61,730 bases of DNA from Desulfobulbaceae bacterium (lineage in GTDB: Bacteria > Desulfobacterota > Desulfobulbia > Desulfobulbales > Desulfobulbaceae): assembly GCA_012744275.1 (NCBI GenBank), contig JAAYIE010000058.1:1-61730 (forward strand), in the 5' to 3' direction. The translations under genes were made by a program, and so were the position numbers. Of this stretch, positions 18,627-27,577 are shown piece after piece. How positions within the stretch are numbered: position 1 is the stretch's first letter; the number at the start of each line of letters is the position of its first letter. The notes beneath the pieces were generated by a model. It had not been told where the DNA came from. It saw only the letters and a program-made list of their open reading frames with translations, and ran no database searches.

Positions 18627-19802
18627 ATGAATTGCATTTTCCTGTCACCCCATTTTCCGACTCAGTATCATCGTTTCTGCCAACAACTCAAAATTGCCGG
18701 AGCCAATGTCCTAGGCATTGGTGATGCCGCCTACGATGAGCTCAGCCCGGCGGTCCGGGCCTCGCTCACGGAGTATTACAGGGTCGATCGGATGGCCGAC
18801 TATGACGAGCTCCTGCGTGCTTGTGGATACTTTACCCATAAATACGGCAAGATAGACCGAATAGACAGCCTCAATGAATTCTGGCTCTCTACCGAAGCCC
18901 GTCTGCGCGATGATTTCAACGTGGTTGGCCTGCGACAAAAGGATATCCCCGCTGTACGCCACAAGTCGGAAATGAAGAAAAAATTTCTGGAAGCCGACGT
19001 ACCGGTGGCGCCGGGACGGATAGTGGAATCACTGGCCGATGCACGCAAATTTATCAAGCAGATCGGCTATCCAGTGGTGGCCAAGCCGGATGCAGGTGTG
19101 GGCGCGCTTCATACCTACCGCTTGGATAATGACGAAGATCTGGAGCGATTTTTTGATCGCAAACCCGAAGTAGACTACATCATTGAAGGCTTTGTCAAAG
19201 GAACGATTTACTCCTACGACGGCCTTACTGACCGCGACGGTAAACCAGTCTTCATCACCTCGCATGTATTCAGCCAGGGCATCATGGAAACGGTTAACGA
19301 GGGCCGGCATCTCTCCTACTATTCCCTGCGCCGCATCCCTATGGCGCTGCAGAAGGCAGGCATTCGCTGTCTGAAAGCTTTTGATATCCGCGAAAGTTTT
19401 TTCCACATCGAATTCTTTCACACTGCCAAAAACGAATTCACCGCCTTGGAGGTGAATATGCGCCCGCCCGGTGGCTTCACCACCGATATGTTCAACTATG
19501 CCTGCGATATCGATATCTATCGTATCTGGGCGGAACTGGTGGCCAAAGGTGAACACAAGGTCAGCTTTGAGCGCAAATATCTATGCTGCTATGCCAGCCG
19601 CAAGGAAGATATATCCTATCTGCACAGCCACGAGGAAATCATCGAACAGTATGGTGCAGATATCTGCCAGGTTGATCAGGTGCCGGGCGTATTCGCCAGT
19701 GCCCTGGGTGAGCTTGGCTATATTTTCCGCACCGAAAGAATGGACCAGCTACAAGAAATCATTCGTTTTATCCACCAGATTGATGAAGAGAGGGAAGCTT
19801 GA
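18627..19802 (+). CDS. ATP-grasp domain carboxylate-amine ligase-like protein
   Basis: The 391-residue protein has an ATP-grasp fold: the pre-ATP region LRQKDIPAVRHKSEMKKKF with the family's KxxMK element, GYPVVAKPDAGVGALHTYRL (phosphate-binding lysine and glycine loop, about residues 150-168), the adenine-binding segment YIIEGFVKG, and the metal-binding acidic/Asn block FTALEVNMRPPGGFTTDM (about residues 270-290). Such enzymes join a carboxylate to an amine through an acyl-phosphate. The N-terminal domain reads as a Rossmann-like part (MNCIFLSPHFPTQYHRF). The stop overlaps the start of an esterase gene (TGATG), so the two are coupled and probably act on one substrate. The product is unknown. 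Confidence 0.85.
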   Translation: MNCIFLSPHFPTQYHRFCQQLKIAGANVLGIGDAAYDELSPAVRASLTEYYRVDRMADYDELLRACGYFTHKYGKIDRIDSLNEFWLSTEARLRDDFNVVGLRQKDIPAVRHKSEMKKKFLEADVPVAPGRIVESLADARKFIKQIGYPVVAKPDAGVGALHTYRLDNDEDLERFFDRKPEVDYIIEGFVKGTIYSYDGLTDRDGKPVFITSHVFSQGIMETVNEGRHLSYYSLRRIPMALQKAGIRCLKAFDIRESFFHIEFFHTAKNEFTALEVNMRPPGGFTTDMFNYACDIDIYRIWAELVAKGEHKVSFERKYLCCYASRKEDISYLHSHEEIIEQYGADICQVDQVPGVFASALGELGYIFRTERMDQLQEIIRFIHQIDEEREA

Positions 19803-20557
19803 TGCACGTTGAAGAACATGGCTGGTACAGCCCTAGCCTTTCCAAGACCATGCCCATTCGAATTTATGGCCACTGGGGCACGCCACTTTTAGTTTTTCCC
19901 TGCTCCCTGGGTCGTTATTTCGACTACGAGGGCATGGGCATGGTGGAGGCCATCAGCGCCTATATTGATGCGGGAATAATCAAACTGTATTGCGTGGAGA
20001 GCGTGGATGCAGAAAGCTGGTACAACTTTGGCGTTTCGCCCGCAGAACGTGACCGCCGCTACCAGGAGTACGACGGTTACATCGTCAACGAAGTGGTGCC
20101 CTTTATCCGCAACCACTGTCAACAGCCTGACGCCCGCATCATGACCAACGGTTGCAGCATGGGTGCTTACCATGCGCTCAACATGTTTCTGAAACACCCG
20201 GACTATTTCGCCGGCTGCATCGCCTTAAGCGGGCTCTATCGACTCGACCGCAGAGAATTCGGCCTGCAGGCAAATGATATCCCTCAGGTTTACTTCAACT
20301 CACCAGTGCACTATCTGGCCGGCATGGACAACACCTGGTTTCTGGACTGGTACCGCAAAAGCAGGATCGTTGTCTGTGTGGGCCAGGGCGCCTGGGAAGA
20401 AGAAACCCTGGAAGACACCCGCAGTATGGCACATATCTTCCAGGAAAAGCACATTCCTGCCTGGGTGGATTTTTGGGGCACTGATGTCGATCACGACTGG
20501 CCCTGGTGGTACCAGCAGATGCGCTATTTTTTAGGCAGCCTCTACGGAGAACCCTGA
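19802..20557 (+). CDS. Esterase, alpha/beta-hydrolase fold (COG4947-like)
   Basis: The 251-residue protein carries a nucleophile elbow NGCSMGAYHALNMFL (Ser within GCSMG, near residue 119) and a late acidic/His region FWGTDVDHDWPWWYQQM that supplies the catalytic His. The N-terminal GTPLLVFPCSLGRYFDYEG is a typical first strand and oxyanion loop. Esterase D/S-formylglutathione hydrolase-like and mycolyl-transferase-like proteins share this fold. The start ATG 19802 overlaps the upstream ATP-grasp stop by one base, so the genes are translationally coupled. Together they suggest a ligase plus hydrolase or acyltransferase acting on a small peptide or ester; this is inference. No signal peptide is seen. 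Confidence 0.83.
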   Translation: MHVEEHGWYSPSLSKTMPIRIYGHWGTPLLVFPCSLGRYFDYEGMGMVEAISAYIDAGIIKLYCVESVDAESWYNFGVSPAERDRRYQEYDGYIVNEVVPFIRNHCQQPDARIMTNGCSMGAYHALNMFLKHPDYFAGCIALSGLYRLDRREFGLQANDIPQVYFNSPVHYLAGMDNTWFLDWYRKSRIVVCVGQGAWEEETLEDTRSMAHIFQEKHIPAWVDFWGTDVDHDWPWWYQQMRYFLGSLYGEP

Positions 20558-20653
20558 GCAGTTGTATCCCGCGGGGCAATGGCGGAAAAAGGCCTGCGTC
20601 ACCGGGAATACTGACTGGCTCTTTACAACTTTGGACACATGTAAACGCCTTCC

Positions 20654-21076
20654 ATGCAATCTAACAGCTTTTCGCTCCAAGCCATTGGAATAGTTCGTTC
20701 ACCCCTGAAAAACCCTGCGGATGCTCCCAAGCAAGGGGGAGAAGGCGCCCCAGAGGCCTGGATTGAGCTAAAAGAACGCTTTCTCCCAGCGCTCCTTGGC
20801 ATGAAAACCGGACAGGAAATCCTTCTTATCACTTGGCTGCATCAGGCCAAGCGCGATATACTGCAGAATCACCCGCGTGCAGATAAACGCAGACCGCTCA
20901 GTGGCGTATTTAGCACCCGCTCTCCCCACCGGCCCAACCCGCTCGGCCTGCACCGTGTGAGTGTCCGTGCTATTGAAGGCAACAGTCTACTGGTTTTCCC
21001 GCTGGAAGCAATCGACGGCACCCCGGTTGTTGATATAAAGTCAGTGTCCCACACCTCTGACTACGGTTTACCATAG
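20654..21076 (+). CDS. trmO: tRNA (N6-threonylcarbamoyladenosine37-N6)-methyltransferase TrmO
   Basis: The 140-residue protein matches the TrmO (formerly YaeB/TsaA) core: the IGIVRSPLKNPADAPKQGG start, GQEILLITWLHQA, and GVFSTRSPHRPNPLGLHRV. The last is the S-adenosylmethionine/tRNA signature RPNPxG. The end, GTPVVDIKSVSHTSDYGLP, resembles the DIKPY-type block but lacks its usual Tyr, and the C-terminal domain found in E. coli is absent, as in the short single-domain members. It would methylate t6A37 in threonine tRNAs. It is a stand-alone gene with a spacer on both sides. Confidence 0.85.
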   Translation: MQSNSFSLQAIGIVRSPLKNPADAPKQGGEGAPEAWIELKERFLPALLGMKTGQEILLITWLHQAKRDILQNHPRADKRRPLSGVFSTRSPHRPNPLGLHRVSVRAIEGNSLLVFPLEAIDGTPVVDIKSVSHTSDYGLP

Positions 21077-21176
21077 AATAGCAGCACCTCCTGCCCCTCT
21101 GCGAATCAACTGCTGCCTACTTATCTTTCCTCTTTTTCCCTCCCTTATTTCTCCTCTCTCCCCCTTGGCAAATCGA

Positions 21177-21205
21177 TTGACAAGACCCATTGTTTTGAGT
21201 ATCTA
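21177..21205 (+). promoter_or_regulatory. Candidate sigma-70 promoter of the feo operon
   Basis: TTGACA (21177-21182) is followed after exactly 17 bases by TATCTA (21200-21205). The feoA start lies about 68 bases downstream. A small palindrome TGCC-TAACT-GGCA (21219-21231) just after it might be an iron-regulator site, but this is speculative. Confidence 0.55.
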
Positions 21206-21272
21206 AAAATTTCAAAATTGCCTAACTGGCAGTTTGCAAACAGGAAAAACATGTGACGCTGATGGGGGGACG

Positions 21273-21590
21273 ATGAAACAAAGAAGATTTGGCAAAGCCT
21301 GCCGTCAACTGGCGGATTGGGGTAAACGCTGCAAGCGAGAACGTTGCTGCAGCACGCCCCAGCACCCCTCCATCCTGTCGCAAAGTGGTTGTAGCGGCAA
21401 TTTGCGTATCTGCGGGGTGCGAGGGGACCGTCAAACCTGTGCCCGCATGGCCAGCCTGGGCTTTTTACCAGGCAGGGAAGTAGAACTGATCTGCAAATCC
21501 GGTGCGGATCAGTGCATGGTGAAAATTAACGGTAGTACCATTAGCCTGGATGCCGATACCGCCGCAGCTATCCTGGTCGCGCCCGCATAG
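21273..21590 (+). CDS. feoA: FeoA, ferrous iron transport accessory protein
   Basis: The 105-residue protein ends in the SH3-like FeoA fold: ARMASLGFLPGREVELICKS, then ISLDADTAAAILV. About 40 basic and Cys-containing residues precede the core (KQRRFGKACRQLADWGKRCK...), longer than the usual 75-80-residue FeoA. ATG 21273 is preceded by a GGGGGG ribosome site at good spacing, so the extension is likely translated. It is the first gene of feoA - Cys-rich peptide - feoB and probably supports GTP-driven Fe(II) uptake at the inner membrane. Confidence 0.88.
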   Translation: MKQRRFGKACRQLADWGKRCKRERCCSTPQHPSILSQSGCSGNLRICGVRGDRQTCARMASLGFLPGREVELICKSGADQCMVKINGSTISLDADTAAAILVAPA

Positions 21591-21620
21591 CTGCTTGTCG
21601 TCTTTTTTTGGAGGTCTGCG

Positions 21621-21815
21621 ATGCAGGAAATCCTTGTCGCCCTTTCCCTTATCGCCGCTTCAATCTATGTTGTCCGCCTGCTGTTCAAGGCCTTCCGTGG
21701 CCAGGCATCCACCTGCGGTTGCGCCTGCCAGGGCTGCCCATCAGGGAGCAACAATGCTGGCCATAAGGTCGCTTTGCCCATGTATCAGCCCGGGGACAGC
21801 CGCGAGCATCCTTAG
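21621..21815 (+). CDS. FeoB-associated Cys-rich membrane protein
   Basis: The 64-residue protein has one N-terminal membrane helix (EILVALSLIAASIYVVRLLF) followed by a cytoplasmic Cys cluster STCGCACQGCPSG. This is the layout of the FeoB-associated Cys-rich family, which some authors treat as a FeoC substitute that may bind iron or a cluster. The ATG at 21621 has GGAGG six bases upstream. Its position between feoA and feoB supports the call. Confidence 0.88.
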   Translation: MQEILVALSLIAASIYVVRLLFKAFRGQASTCGCACQGCPSGSNNAGHKVALPMYQPGDSREHP

Positions 21816-21917
21816 GGAACATTAGGACACAATCAGCAGTACAAACACGCCCCGTAGTTCGCGCCATTCCTGGTTCTTCATTTCCAGCAATAAAAAAATT
21901 CTATTGGCCTGATTGCA

Positions 21918-24089
21918 ATGCAAACCACTATAAACGCAGCATTGGCGGGCAACCCCAACTCCGGCAAGACCACCCTGTTTAATAGCCTGACCGGTTCACG
22001 CCAGCATGTGGGTAATTACCCAGGCATAACTGTGGAACAAAAAGAGGGATGCCGTCTACATGGGAGCCACGGTATCCGTTTTGTTGATCTGCCCGGTACC
22101 TACTCCCTGAGCGCCTACTCGGTGGAAGAACTGGTTGCCCGAGATTTTCTCATCAATGAAAAGCCGGATGTGATCGTCAATGTGATCGACGCCTCCAATC
22201 TGGAGCGCAACCTTTACCTCACCATTCAGTTTCTGGAACTGGGGCTTCCCCTGGTGTTGGCGCTGAACATGATGGATGTGGCTGAGCGGAGGGGGATGCT
22301 GCTCGATAGCGCCAAGTTGGAATCCCTTTTAGGCGTACCAGTGGTACCCATTGTGGCCCGTTCGGGCAAGGGCATGAATACCCTGCTCGATGCCGTGGTG
22401 CACGTGGCCAGCGAGCATAGAAAACCATCCCCGCTGGAGATCGGCTACGGTGCGGACATTGAGGAGGCCTTGCGCGATCTCAAACCCCTGCTCGCCCATT
22501 GCAATTCCCTCTACCATCTGTATCCCGAACGCTGGCTGGGTGTGAAGCTCCTGGAAAACGACAGCCAGATCATTGAAAAGGTACGTGTCTGTGCACCCGA
22601 CAAGGCCGAGGCCATGCTGGTTCGATGCGAGGAAACCGCCGACCACCTGCAGCGCACCTTGGGGGTCTATCCGGAAGCCATTATTGCCGACCACCGCTAC
22701 GGATATATCAAATCCATCCTGCGACGGGATGTGGTGGGCAGCATCCAGGTGGCAGACCGCCTCTACACCTCCGACCGTATTGACCGCGTGGTCACCCACC
22801 GGATTCTGGGGCCCATCATCATGGCCCTGGTCCTCTTTGGCCTCTATACCTTTACCTTCAGCCTCAGTGGTAACATGGTGGACTGGCTGGAAGGATTTTT
22901 CGCTCTGGTTAATCGCGGTATCGACAGCATGATGGCCGATGGACCGCTTAAATCCATGTTGATGTCGGGTGTAGTGGATGGTTTGGGCGGAGTACTCGGC
23001 TTTGTCCCCATTATCATGTTCATGTTTTTTGGCATTGCCGTGCTGGAAGATTCTGGCTATCTGGCCCGGGTGGCCTTCATGATGGACCGTATTTTTCATT
23101 TCTTCGGCCTGCACGGCTCCTCGGTCATGCCGTTTATCATTTCCGGCGGCATCGCCGGCGGTTGTGCGGTTCCAGGCGTTATGGCGACTCGCACCCTGCG
23201 TTCGCCCAAGGAACGCATGGCAACGCTTCTTACTGTCCCTTTCATGAACTGTGGAGCCAAACTACCGGTACTGACTTTACTCATCGGCACATTTTTTTCA
23301 GCACACCAGGCCTGGTACATGTTTCTGGCCACAATGCTCGCCTGGGCAGTAGCGCTTTGCGCCGCCAAATTACTCAGGCTTACGGTATTGCGTGGAGAAC
23401 CCACCCCTTTTGTCATGGAGTTGCCGCCCTACCGTTTTCCCACCGCCAGGGGACTTCTGATCCACACTTGGGAGCGCACCTGGCAGTACATCAAGAAGGC
23501 CGGTACTGTAATCTTGGGTATCTCTATCCTGCTGTGGGCTTTGATGACCTACCCCGGCCTTCCTGAGGAGCGTACCAACATATTCGAAAGTCAACGGCAG
23601 GAATTCAGGACTGTGCACGTTGATGATAAAGGGGCGCTTGAGAAGGCACTACTTGAGGTGGATGGAGCCGAGGCCGCGGAACAACTGCGTTATTCCTATG
23701 CCGGCCGGATTGGCACAGCGCTTGAAGGCATAAGCAGCCTGGCCGGTGTTGACTGGCGCACTAATATTGCCCTAGTAGGCGGATTTGCCGCCAAGGAAGT
23801 AATTATTTCCACCTTGGGCACCGCCTATTCCTTGGGTGAAGTCAATCCGGAAGAGTCTGGATCGCTCAGTGGCCGCCTGGCCAAAGATCCAAACTGGAAT
23901 TCGGTCTCAGCTCTGGCGGTGCTGGTATTCATCATGTTCTACGCCCCCTGCTTTGTTACGGTAATCTGCATCGCCAAGGAAGCAGGCTCCTGGAAATGGG
24001 CATTTTTTTCCGTGGCATTTAACACGATCTTCGCTTTTATCCTGGCCGTGCTGGTCTATCAGGTGGGCAGCTTTTTGTATCTGCACTGA
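21918..24089 (+). CDS. feoB: Ferrous iron transporter B (GTPase-permease)
   Basis: The 723-residue protein takes up Fe(II) through the inner membrane. The N-terminal GTPase shows G1 GNPNSGKTT, G3 DLPGTYSLSAYS and G4 NMMDVAER, followed by a helical spacer domain. The membrane part carries two Gate blocks, around GVLGFVPIIMFMFFGIAVLEDSGYLARVAF and GVDWRTNIALVGGFAAKEVI, plus the conserved CGAKLPVL segment with its cysteine. Length and domain order are normal. It lies 102 bases after the Cys-rich peptide gene. Iron demand for cytochromes and iron-sulfur enzymes in an anaerobe fits this system. Confidence 0.97.
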   Translation: MQTTINAALAGNPNSGKTTLFNSLTGSRQHVGNYPGITVEQKEGCRLHGSHGIRFVDLPGTYSLSAYSVEELVARDFLINEKPDVIVNVIDASNLERNLYLTIQFLELGLPLVLALNMMDVAERRGMLLDSAKLESLLGVPVVPIVARSGKGMNTLLDAVVHVASEHRKPSPLEIGYGADIEEALRDLKPLLAHCNSLYHLYPERWLGVKLLENDSQIIEKVRVCAPDKAEAMLVRCEETADHLQRTLGVYPEAIIADHRYGYIKSILRRDVVGSIQVADRLYTSDRIDRVVTHRILGPIIMALVLFGLYTFTFSLSGNMVDWLEGFFALVNRGIDSMMADGPLKSMLMSGVVDGLGGVLGFVPIIMFMFFGIAVLEDSGYLARVAFMMDRIFHFFGLHGSSVMPFIISGGIAGGCAVPGVMATRTLRSPKERMATLLTVPFMNCGAKLPVLTLLIGTFFSAHQAWYMFLATMLAWAVALCAAKLLRLTVLRGEPTPFVMELPPYRFPTARGLLIHTWERTWQYIKKAGTVILGISILLWALMTYPGLPEERTNIFESQRQEFRTVHVDDKGALEKALLEVDGAEAAEQLRYSYAGRIGTALEGISSLAGVDWRTNIALVGGFAAKEVIISTLGTAYSLGEVNPEESGSLSGRLAKDPNWNSVSALAVLVFIMFYAPCFVTVICIAKEAGSWKWAFFSVAFNTIFAFILAVLVYQVGSFLYLH

Positions 24090-24113
24090 TTGTGGCTCGC
24101 AAGTACAGCAGCT

Positions 24114-24959
24114 TTAACGGCCCTTATTCAGGGGCTGACACTGCGGACAGAACCAGGTGGAACGACCGCCGCTGACCAGTCGCTCAACACGTGAGTTGCA
24201 CTGAGAACAAACGGCATCGGTGCGTCCATACACCTTGAGTTGCAACTGGAAATAACCGGGGTGACCGCTTATACCTAAAAAATCGGCAATGGTGGAACCG
24301 CCTGCGCTGATGGCTTCCTGGAGTATTTGCGCTGTTGCGCTGGTAACCCTGTCCCAGTCGGCAAGGGAGAGCGACCCTGCGGCCCGTTGTGGGTGCACGC
24401 CCGCGGCAAAGAGGATTTCATTGGCGTAAATATTGCCGATTCCAGCAATGAGCCGTCCGTTCATGAGGAAGGATTTCACCGGTGCACGGCGCCCCGCAGC
24501 CAGTTGCATGAGGGCACGGGCAGTAAAATCAGTGCCAAGGGGCTCAAGACCTTCGCGGCTTGAAAAAATACGTTCACACTCCTCTGCTGTTTTTGCCGGC
24601 CACAGCGCTACCGCACCAAAGCGGCGGGCATCGTTGAAACGCATGATCACCCCGTTATCGAACTGCAGTTCCAGATGATCGTGCTTGTGTCTGGGCTCCT
24701 GCTGTCGCAACAGGGAAATCTTACCGGTCATGCCCAAGTGCATGCTGCAGATTGTACCGCTGGCAAAACGGAAGAGCAGATACTTGGCCCGCCGGTCAAC
24801 GGTGCTCAGCTGCTCGCCCTGCAGATGACGGCGCAAGCGGGGCAGGGACACCGTTGCCCGCAGGGGCAGGCCGCTGCTCCAGAGCCGTTGCACCCTTGCT
24901 CCGGGCAAATCTTGCAAGAGACCCCTGCGGGTCACTTCCACTTCCGGCAATTCAGGCAT
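24114..24959 (-). CDS. mutM: Formamidopyrimidine-DNA glycosylase (Fpg/MutM)
   Basis: I set the start at 24959 because the mature enzyme must begin MPELPEVE: Pro2 is the catalytic nucleophile and Glu3 also acts in catalysis. The conserved AKYLLFRF lysine region, GIGNIYANEILFAAGVHP (helix-two-turn-helix) and a C-terminal zinc finger CSQCNSRVERL...WFCPQC are present. The protein has 281 residues, normal for the family. It removes 8-oxoguanine and formamidopyrimidines and nicks the abasic site. The start overlaps the stop of the phosphopantetheinyl transferase gene upstream by eight bases, so they form an operon. Confidence 0.96.
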   Translation of the reverse strand: MPELPEVEVTRRGLLQDLPGARVQRLWSSGLPLRATVSLPRLRRHLQGEQLSTVDRRAKYLLFRFASGTICSMHLGMTGKISLLRQQEPRHKHDHLELQFDNGVIMRFNDARRFGAVALWPAKTAEECERIFSSREGLEPLGTDFTARALMQLAAGRRAPVKSFLMNGRLIAGIGNIYANEILFAAGVHPQRAAGSLSLADWDRVTSATAQILQEAISAGGSTIADFLGISGHPGYFQLQLKVYGRTDAVCSQCNSRVERLVSGGRSTWFCPQCQPLNKGR

Positions 24960-25734
24960 GCAGGCCTCCATCATCAGCATCTATAACCAGGGCCATGGCA
25001 TAACCCTGCGCCACTGCCACCTGCACCGGCATGACAACGGCAGCAGCATCAGTCAAACAACACGATAGTATGGCGAATTGCGTTCCCGCATCACAGCTTG
25101 CATGTGTCACTTTCTTATGTCCTACGACCTGGATCCGATCCATGAAGGTGGGCTGGTCTGCATAACAACATTTTTTCACTGCCTCCTTGGCAACCCACAG
25201 CATGCCAAGCCAGATCAGTTCGTCATAGGTGCTGCCGAGTGCCATCTCTGCAGGGCTGGCAAAACGTGTCTGTAAACGCTGCAATTTATCGACAATTTCC
25301 TGAAGATCTAATCCGCAGGGTGTATTTGCCACCATGGCAGCGGCAAAACGGCCGCTGTGGGTTATGGAGAGAAAGGGTACTTGGGGGTAACACCAAGGGG
25401 ATACGCCAACCCAATTTAAAAAAGGCCTGCCATGGCTATCGTTACTTATGGTGACCTTGGCCGGCTCGAATTTTATTTCTCGGGCAGGTGGAAAACAGTA
25501 ACACTGCAGTGCGAATTTTGCCGCCAAGCGGCCGCCCAGCCATTCCAAACGGCGCTTCCCTTGCGGGAAGGAGAACAGGCGCTTCAGCTCTGCCTGGTGC
25601 AGTATACGCTGGCTGCGCAGCGCTGCCTCAAAACCGGGTAATGTGTATAGCGTGTTGAGCAGGTCGAGGCGCAGCACAGCAAGCTTGACCTTACGTGGCG
25701 CGATCTGTTCCCAAACCAGATTTGCGGCCCGCAT
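24952..25734 (-). CDS. 4'-phosphopantetheinyl transferase, Sfp type
   Basis: The protein transfers the phosphopantetheine arm of CoA to carrier proteins. Key blocks are LSITHSGRFAAAMVA, GLDLQEI (Mg-binding Asp) and MLWVAKEAVKKC, which corresponds to the WxxKEAxxK signature. I took ATG 25734 (260 residues) because the longer frame to 25878 begins at TTG and would leave only 15 bases before the divergent CvpA gene; a start between the two remains possible. No polyketide, peptide-synthetase or fatty-acid cluster is adjacent, so it may serve an acyl carrier protein encoded elsewhere. Confidence 0.8.
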   Translation of the reverse strand: MRAANLVWEQIAPRKVKLAVLRLDLLNTLYTLPGFEAALRSQRILHQAELKRLFSFPQGKRRLEWLGGRLAAKFALQCYCFPPAREIKFEPAKVTISNDSHGRPFLNWVGVSPWCYPQVPFLSITHSGRFAAAMVANTPCGLDLQEIVDKLQRLQTRFASPAEMALGSTYDELIWLGMLWVAKEAVKKCCYADQPTFMDRIQVVGHKKVTHASCDAGTQFAILSCCLTDAAAVVMPVQVAVAQGYAMALVIDADDGGLHA

Positions 25735-25893
25735 CTCTTGGCACAGGTGCGGCCATAGCTGTTCACCTGTCTCGTCATCTTGGGGCGCAACTGCAAGTTC
25801 GGGCAAGTTTGTTTGTGGCAAGTGGTTGCAATCGGCTATAGTGTTCGCGTAGCCTGTCTTTTTCAAACCGCTCCTCAAAGCCCAACGACTACC

Positions 25894-26514
25894 ATGGCTG
25901 AAACCTTCATCATCACTTGGCTTGATCTTGTTGTTGCCGTCATTTTTCTCTTTTTCATCCTACGTGGCGCCTGGACGGGATTTATACGGCAACTAACAGC
26001 ACTGCTGGCTCTGGCGGGCAGTTATGTGGTTGCTGCCCGATACACGGCAGAACTTATCCCCTACACCACCCGTTTGGTCGACAATCCCAAACTGGTTTTT
26101 CTCATCAGCTTTATCTGCTTGTTTTTTGCCGCAGCCCTGGCATTCAGCTTGCTGGGAAAAATCATGCACCGGCTGATGCAGATAACCCTTTTAGGGTGGT
26201 TCAACCGCTTACTGGGCATGACGCTGGGAGCGCTCAAAGCTGCCCTGTTGGCCTCGCTTTTGTACATGCTGCTGGCCTCGACCCTGTCTGCCACCAACAC
26301 GGTGCTGCGCACATCCCTGTCCGCTCCCTATCTGCGCCAGGGCGCGCAGATATTGCACGCCATTATCAACGATCCCAAGTTACGTGCCTATTTTACGGAA
26401 AACACGCCTGCCATACCACTTGAGCTCATGGATCCGGAGAGGCAGCAAAAGGAAAGGGAAGCAGCTGCCCAGGAGGACAAGCCACCGGCCGCCCCTGCGA
26501 CCCCAAAACATTAA
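25894..26514 (+). CDS. CvpA family membrane protein
   Basis: The 206-residue protein has four predicted membrane helices, starting with ETFIITWLDLVVAVIFLFFILRGAWTGFIRQ, the typical CvpA N-terminus with the RG(A/F)xxGFxR element. A charged cytoplasmic C-terminal tail (PERQQKEREAAAQEDK) follows. CvpA is needed for colicin V production and envelope integrity in other bacteria; its molecular job is not settled. I chose ATG 25894 because the preceding open frame does not resemble the family. The promoter must lie within or overlap the divergent transferase gene; TATAGT at 25835-25840 is a possible -10. Confidence 0.85.
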   Translation: MAETFIITWLDLVVAVIFLFFILRGAWTGFIRQLTALLALAGSYVVAARYTAELIPYTTRLVDNPKLVFLISFICLFFAAALAFSLLGKIMHRLMQITLLGWFNRLLGMTLGALKAALLASLLYMLLASTLSATNTVLRTSLSAPYLRQGAQILHAIINDPKLRAYFTENTPAIPLELMDPERQQKEREAAAQEDKPPAAPATPKH

Positions 26515-26545
26515 AATCCTGAAATCGAATCACCACGACTATATC

Positions 26546-26680
26546 GCAGCATCTCCAGTTCCAGATCAAAAAAGGTAGCAAGGAGGCGAGGAAAATACGG
26601 AGCAGGCCTACAGTATGCTGTTTTTCGAAGTGTTTTTTCTGAAGCCGACCGGCTAGCGCTTTGGGATAGAAATGAACAAT
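26546..26680. repeat. Foldback repeat copy 4 (well preserved)
   Basis: Left arm from about 26550 contains ATCTCCAGTTCCAGATCAAA. Right arm, inverted, contains TAGCGCTTTGGGATAGAAAT at 26654-26673. The inner blocks also match in inverted order (AGGAGGCGAGGAAAA on the left, TTTTCTGAAGCC on the right). It fills the spacer between the convergent cvpA and rfbD genes. Confidence 0.75.
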
Positions 26681-26690
26681 AGAAGCGGAA

Positions 26691-27575
26691 TTATGCTGCT
26701 GCCTTGGCCTCGGCCAGCAATTCCTCCCGGTAGCGCTCGGCAAAGAGGCGCACATCCTCCTGCCAACTCAACATCAGGTTGCAGCCATGTTCCTTGAGAC
26801 GGTCGTTTTCCAGTATGGAATTGGCTGGTCGCCTGGCCGGGGTAGGATATTCAGCTGTGGTGCAGGGCACTATGTTGTAGGGCACCTGCATGCAGTCCAG
26901 GAAATAGCGTGCGCCCTCGTACCAGGTACTGTGGCCTTCAGCAGTGGCATGGACAATACCGGTCAGATCCGTACTGAGCAGGCGCTCAATCTGCAGTGCC
27001 AGCCGCCATGACCAGGTGAGCGAGCCGTGCTGGTCGTTTACCACTTTAATAATCCGCTTGGGATCGCTTATGGCCAGCCTGAGCATGGTTTTCAGAAAAT
27101 TTTTATTACCAATGCCGTAGAGCCAGGCAGTGCGTACGATAAGATGATTTTCCAAAACCGCCTGCACCGCCTCTTCGCCGGCCAGTTTACTCTTGCCATA
27201 CATGGAGGTGGGTTGGGCTGTGTCTTCTTCCAGATACGGCTGTGGCGCAGGACGGGCACCGTCAAAGACGTAGTCGGTTGAAACCTGAATCAGCCGGGAG
27301 CCGTGCTCGCGACAGGCGAGCGCCAATAACTCAGGGCCACGGGCATTCACTGCCATGCTGGCCTCCACATTACTCTCACAGGCGTCAACCGCGGTGAAGG
27401 CCGCACAGTTGATCACCACATCCGGTTGATGCCGCTGAAACAGGGCCTGAACCTGACTCTGATCGGTAATATCCACCTCGGTCGCATCACTGGCCCAAAC
27501 CGTGTGATTCGGCCCCAGGATTTCAATACTGTCCCGCCCCAACTGGCCGTTTGCACCCACTATCACAATCCGCAT
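26691..27575 (-). CDS. rfbD: dTDP-4-dehydrorhamnose reductase
   Basis: The 294-residue short-chain dehydrogenase has an N-terminal NAD(P) motif GANGQLGRD, the STDYVFDG segment and the catalytic YGKSKLAGE (Tyr-x3-Lys), all characteristic of RfbD/RmlD. It carries out the last step of dTDP-L-rhamnose synthesis. The gene starts two bases after the rfbA stop on the same strand, so the two are coupled. rfbB and rfbC, the middle steps, are not in the window. The sugar nucleotide probably feeds lipopolysaccharide or exopolysaccharide synthesis. Confidence 0.94.
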   Translation of the reverse strand: MRIVIVGANGQLGRDSIEILGPNHTVWASDATEVDITDQSQVQALFQRHQPDVVINCAAFTAVDACESNVEASMAVNARGPELLALACREHGSRLIQVSTDYVFDGARPAPQPYLEEDTAQPTSMYGKSKLAGEEAVQAVLENHLIVRTAWLYGIGNKNFLKTMLRLAISDPKRIIKVVNDQHGSLTWSWRLALQIERLLSTDLTGIVHATAEGHSTWYEGARYFLDCMQVPYNIVPCTTAEYPTPARRPANSILENDRLKEHGCNLMLSWQEDVRLFAERYREELLAEAKAAA

Positions 27576-27577
27576 GA

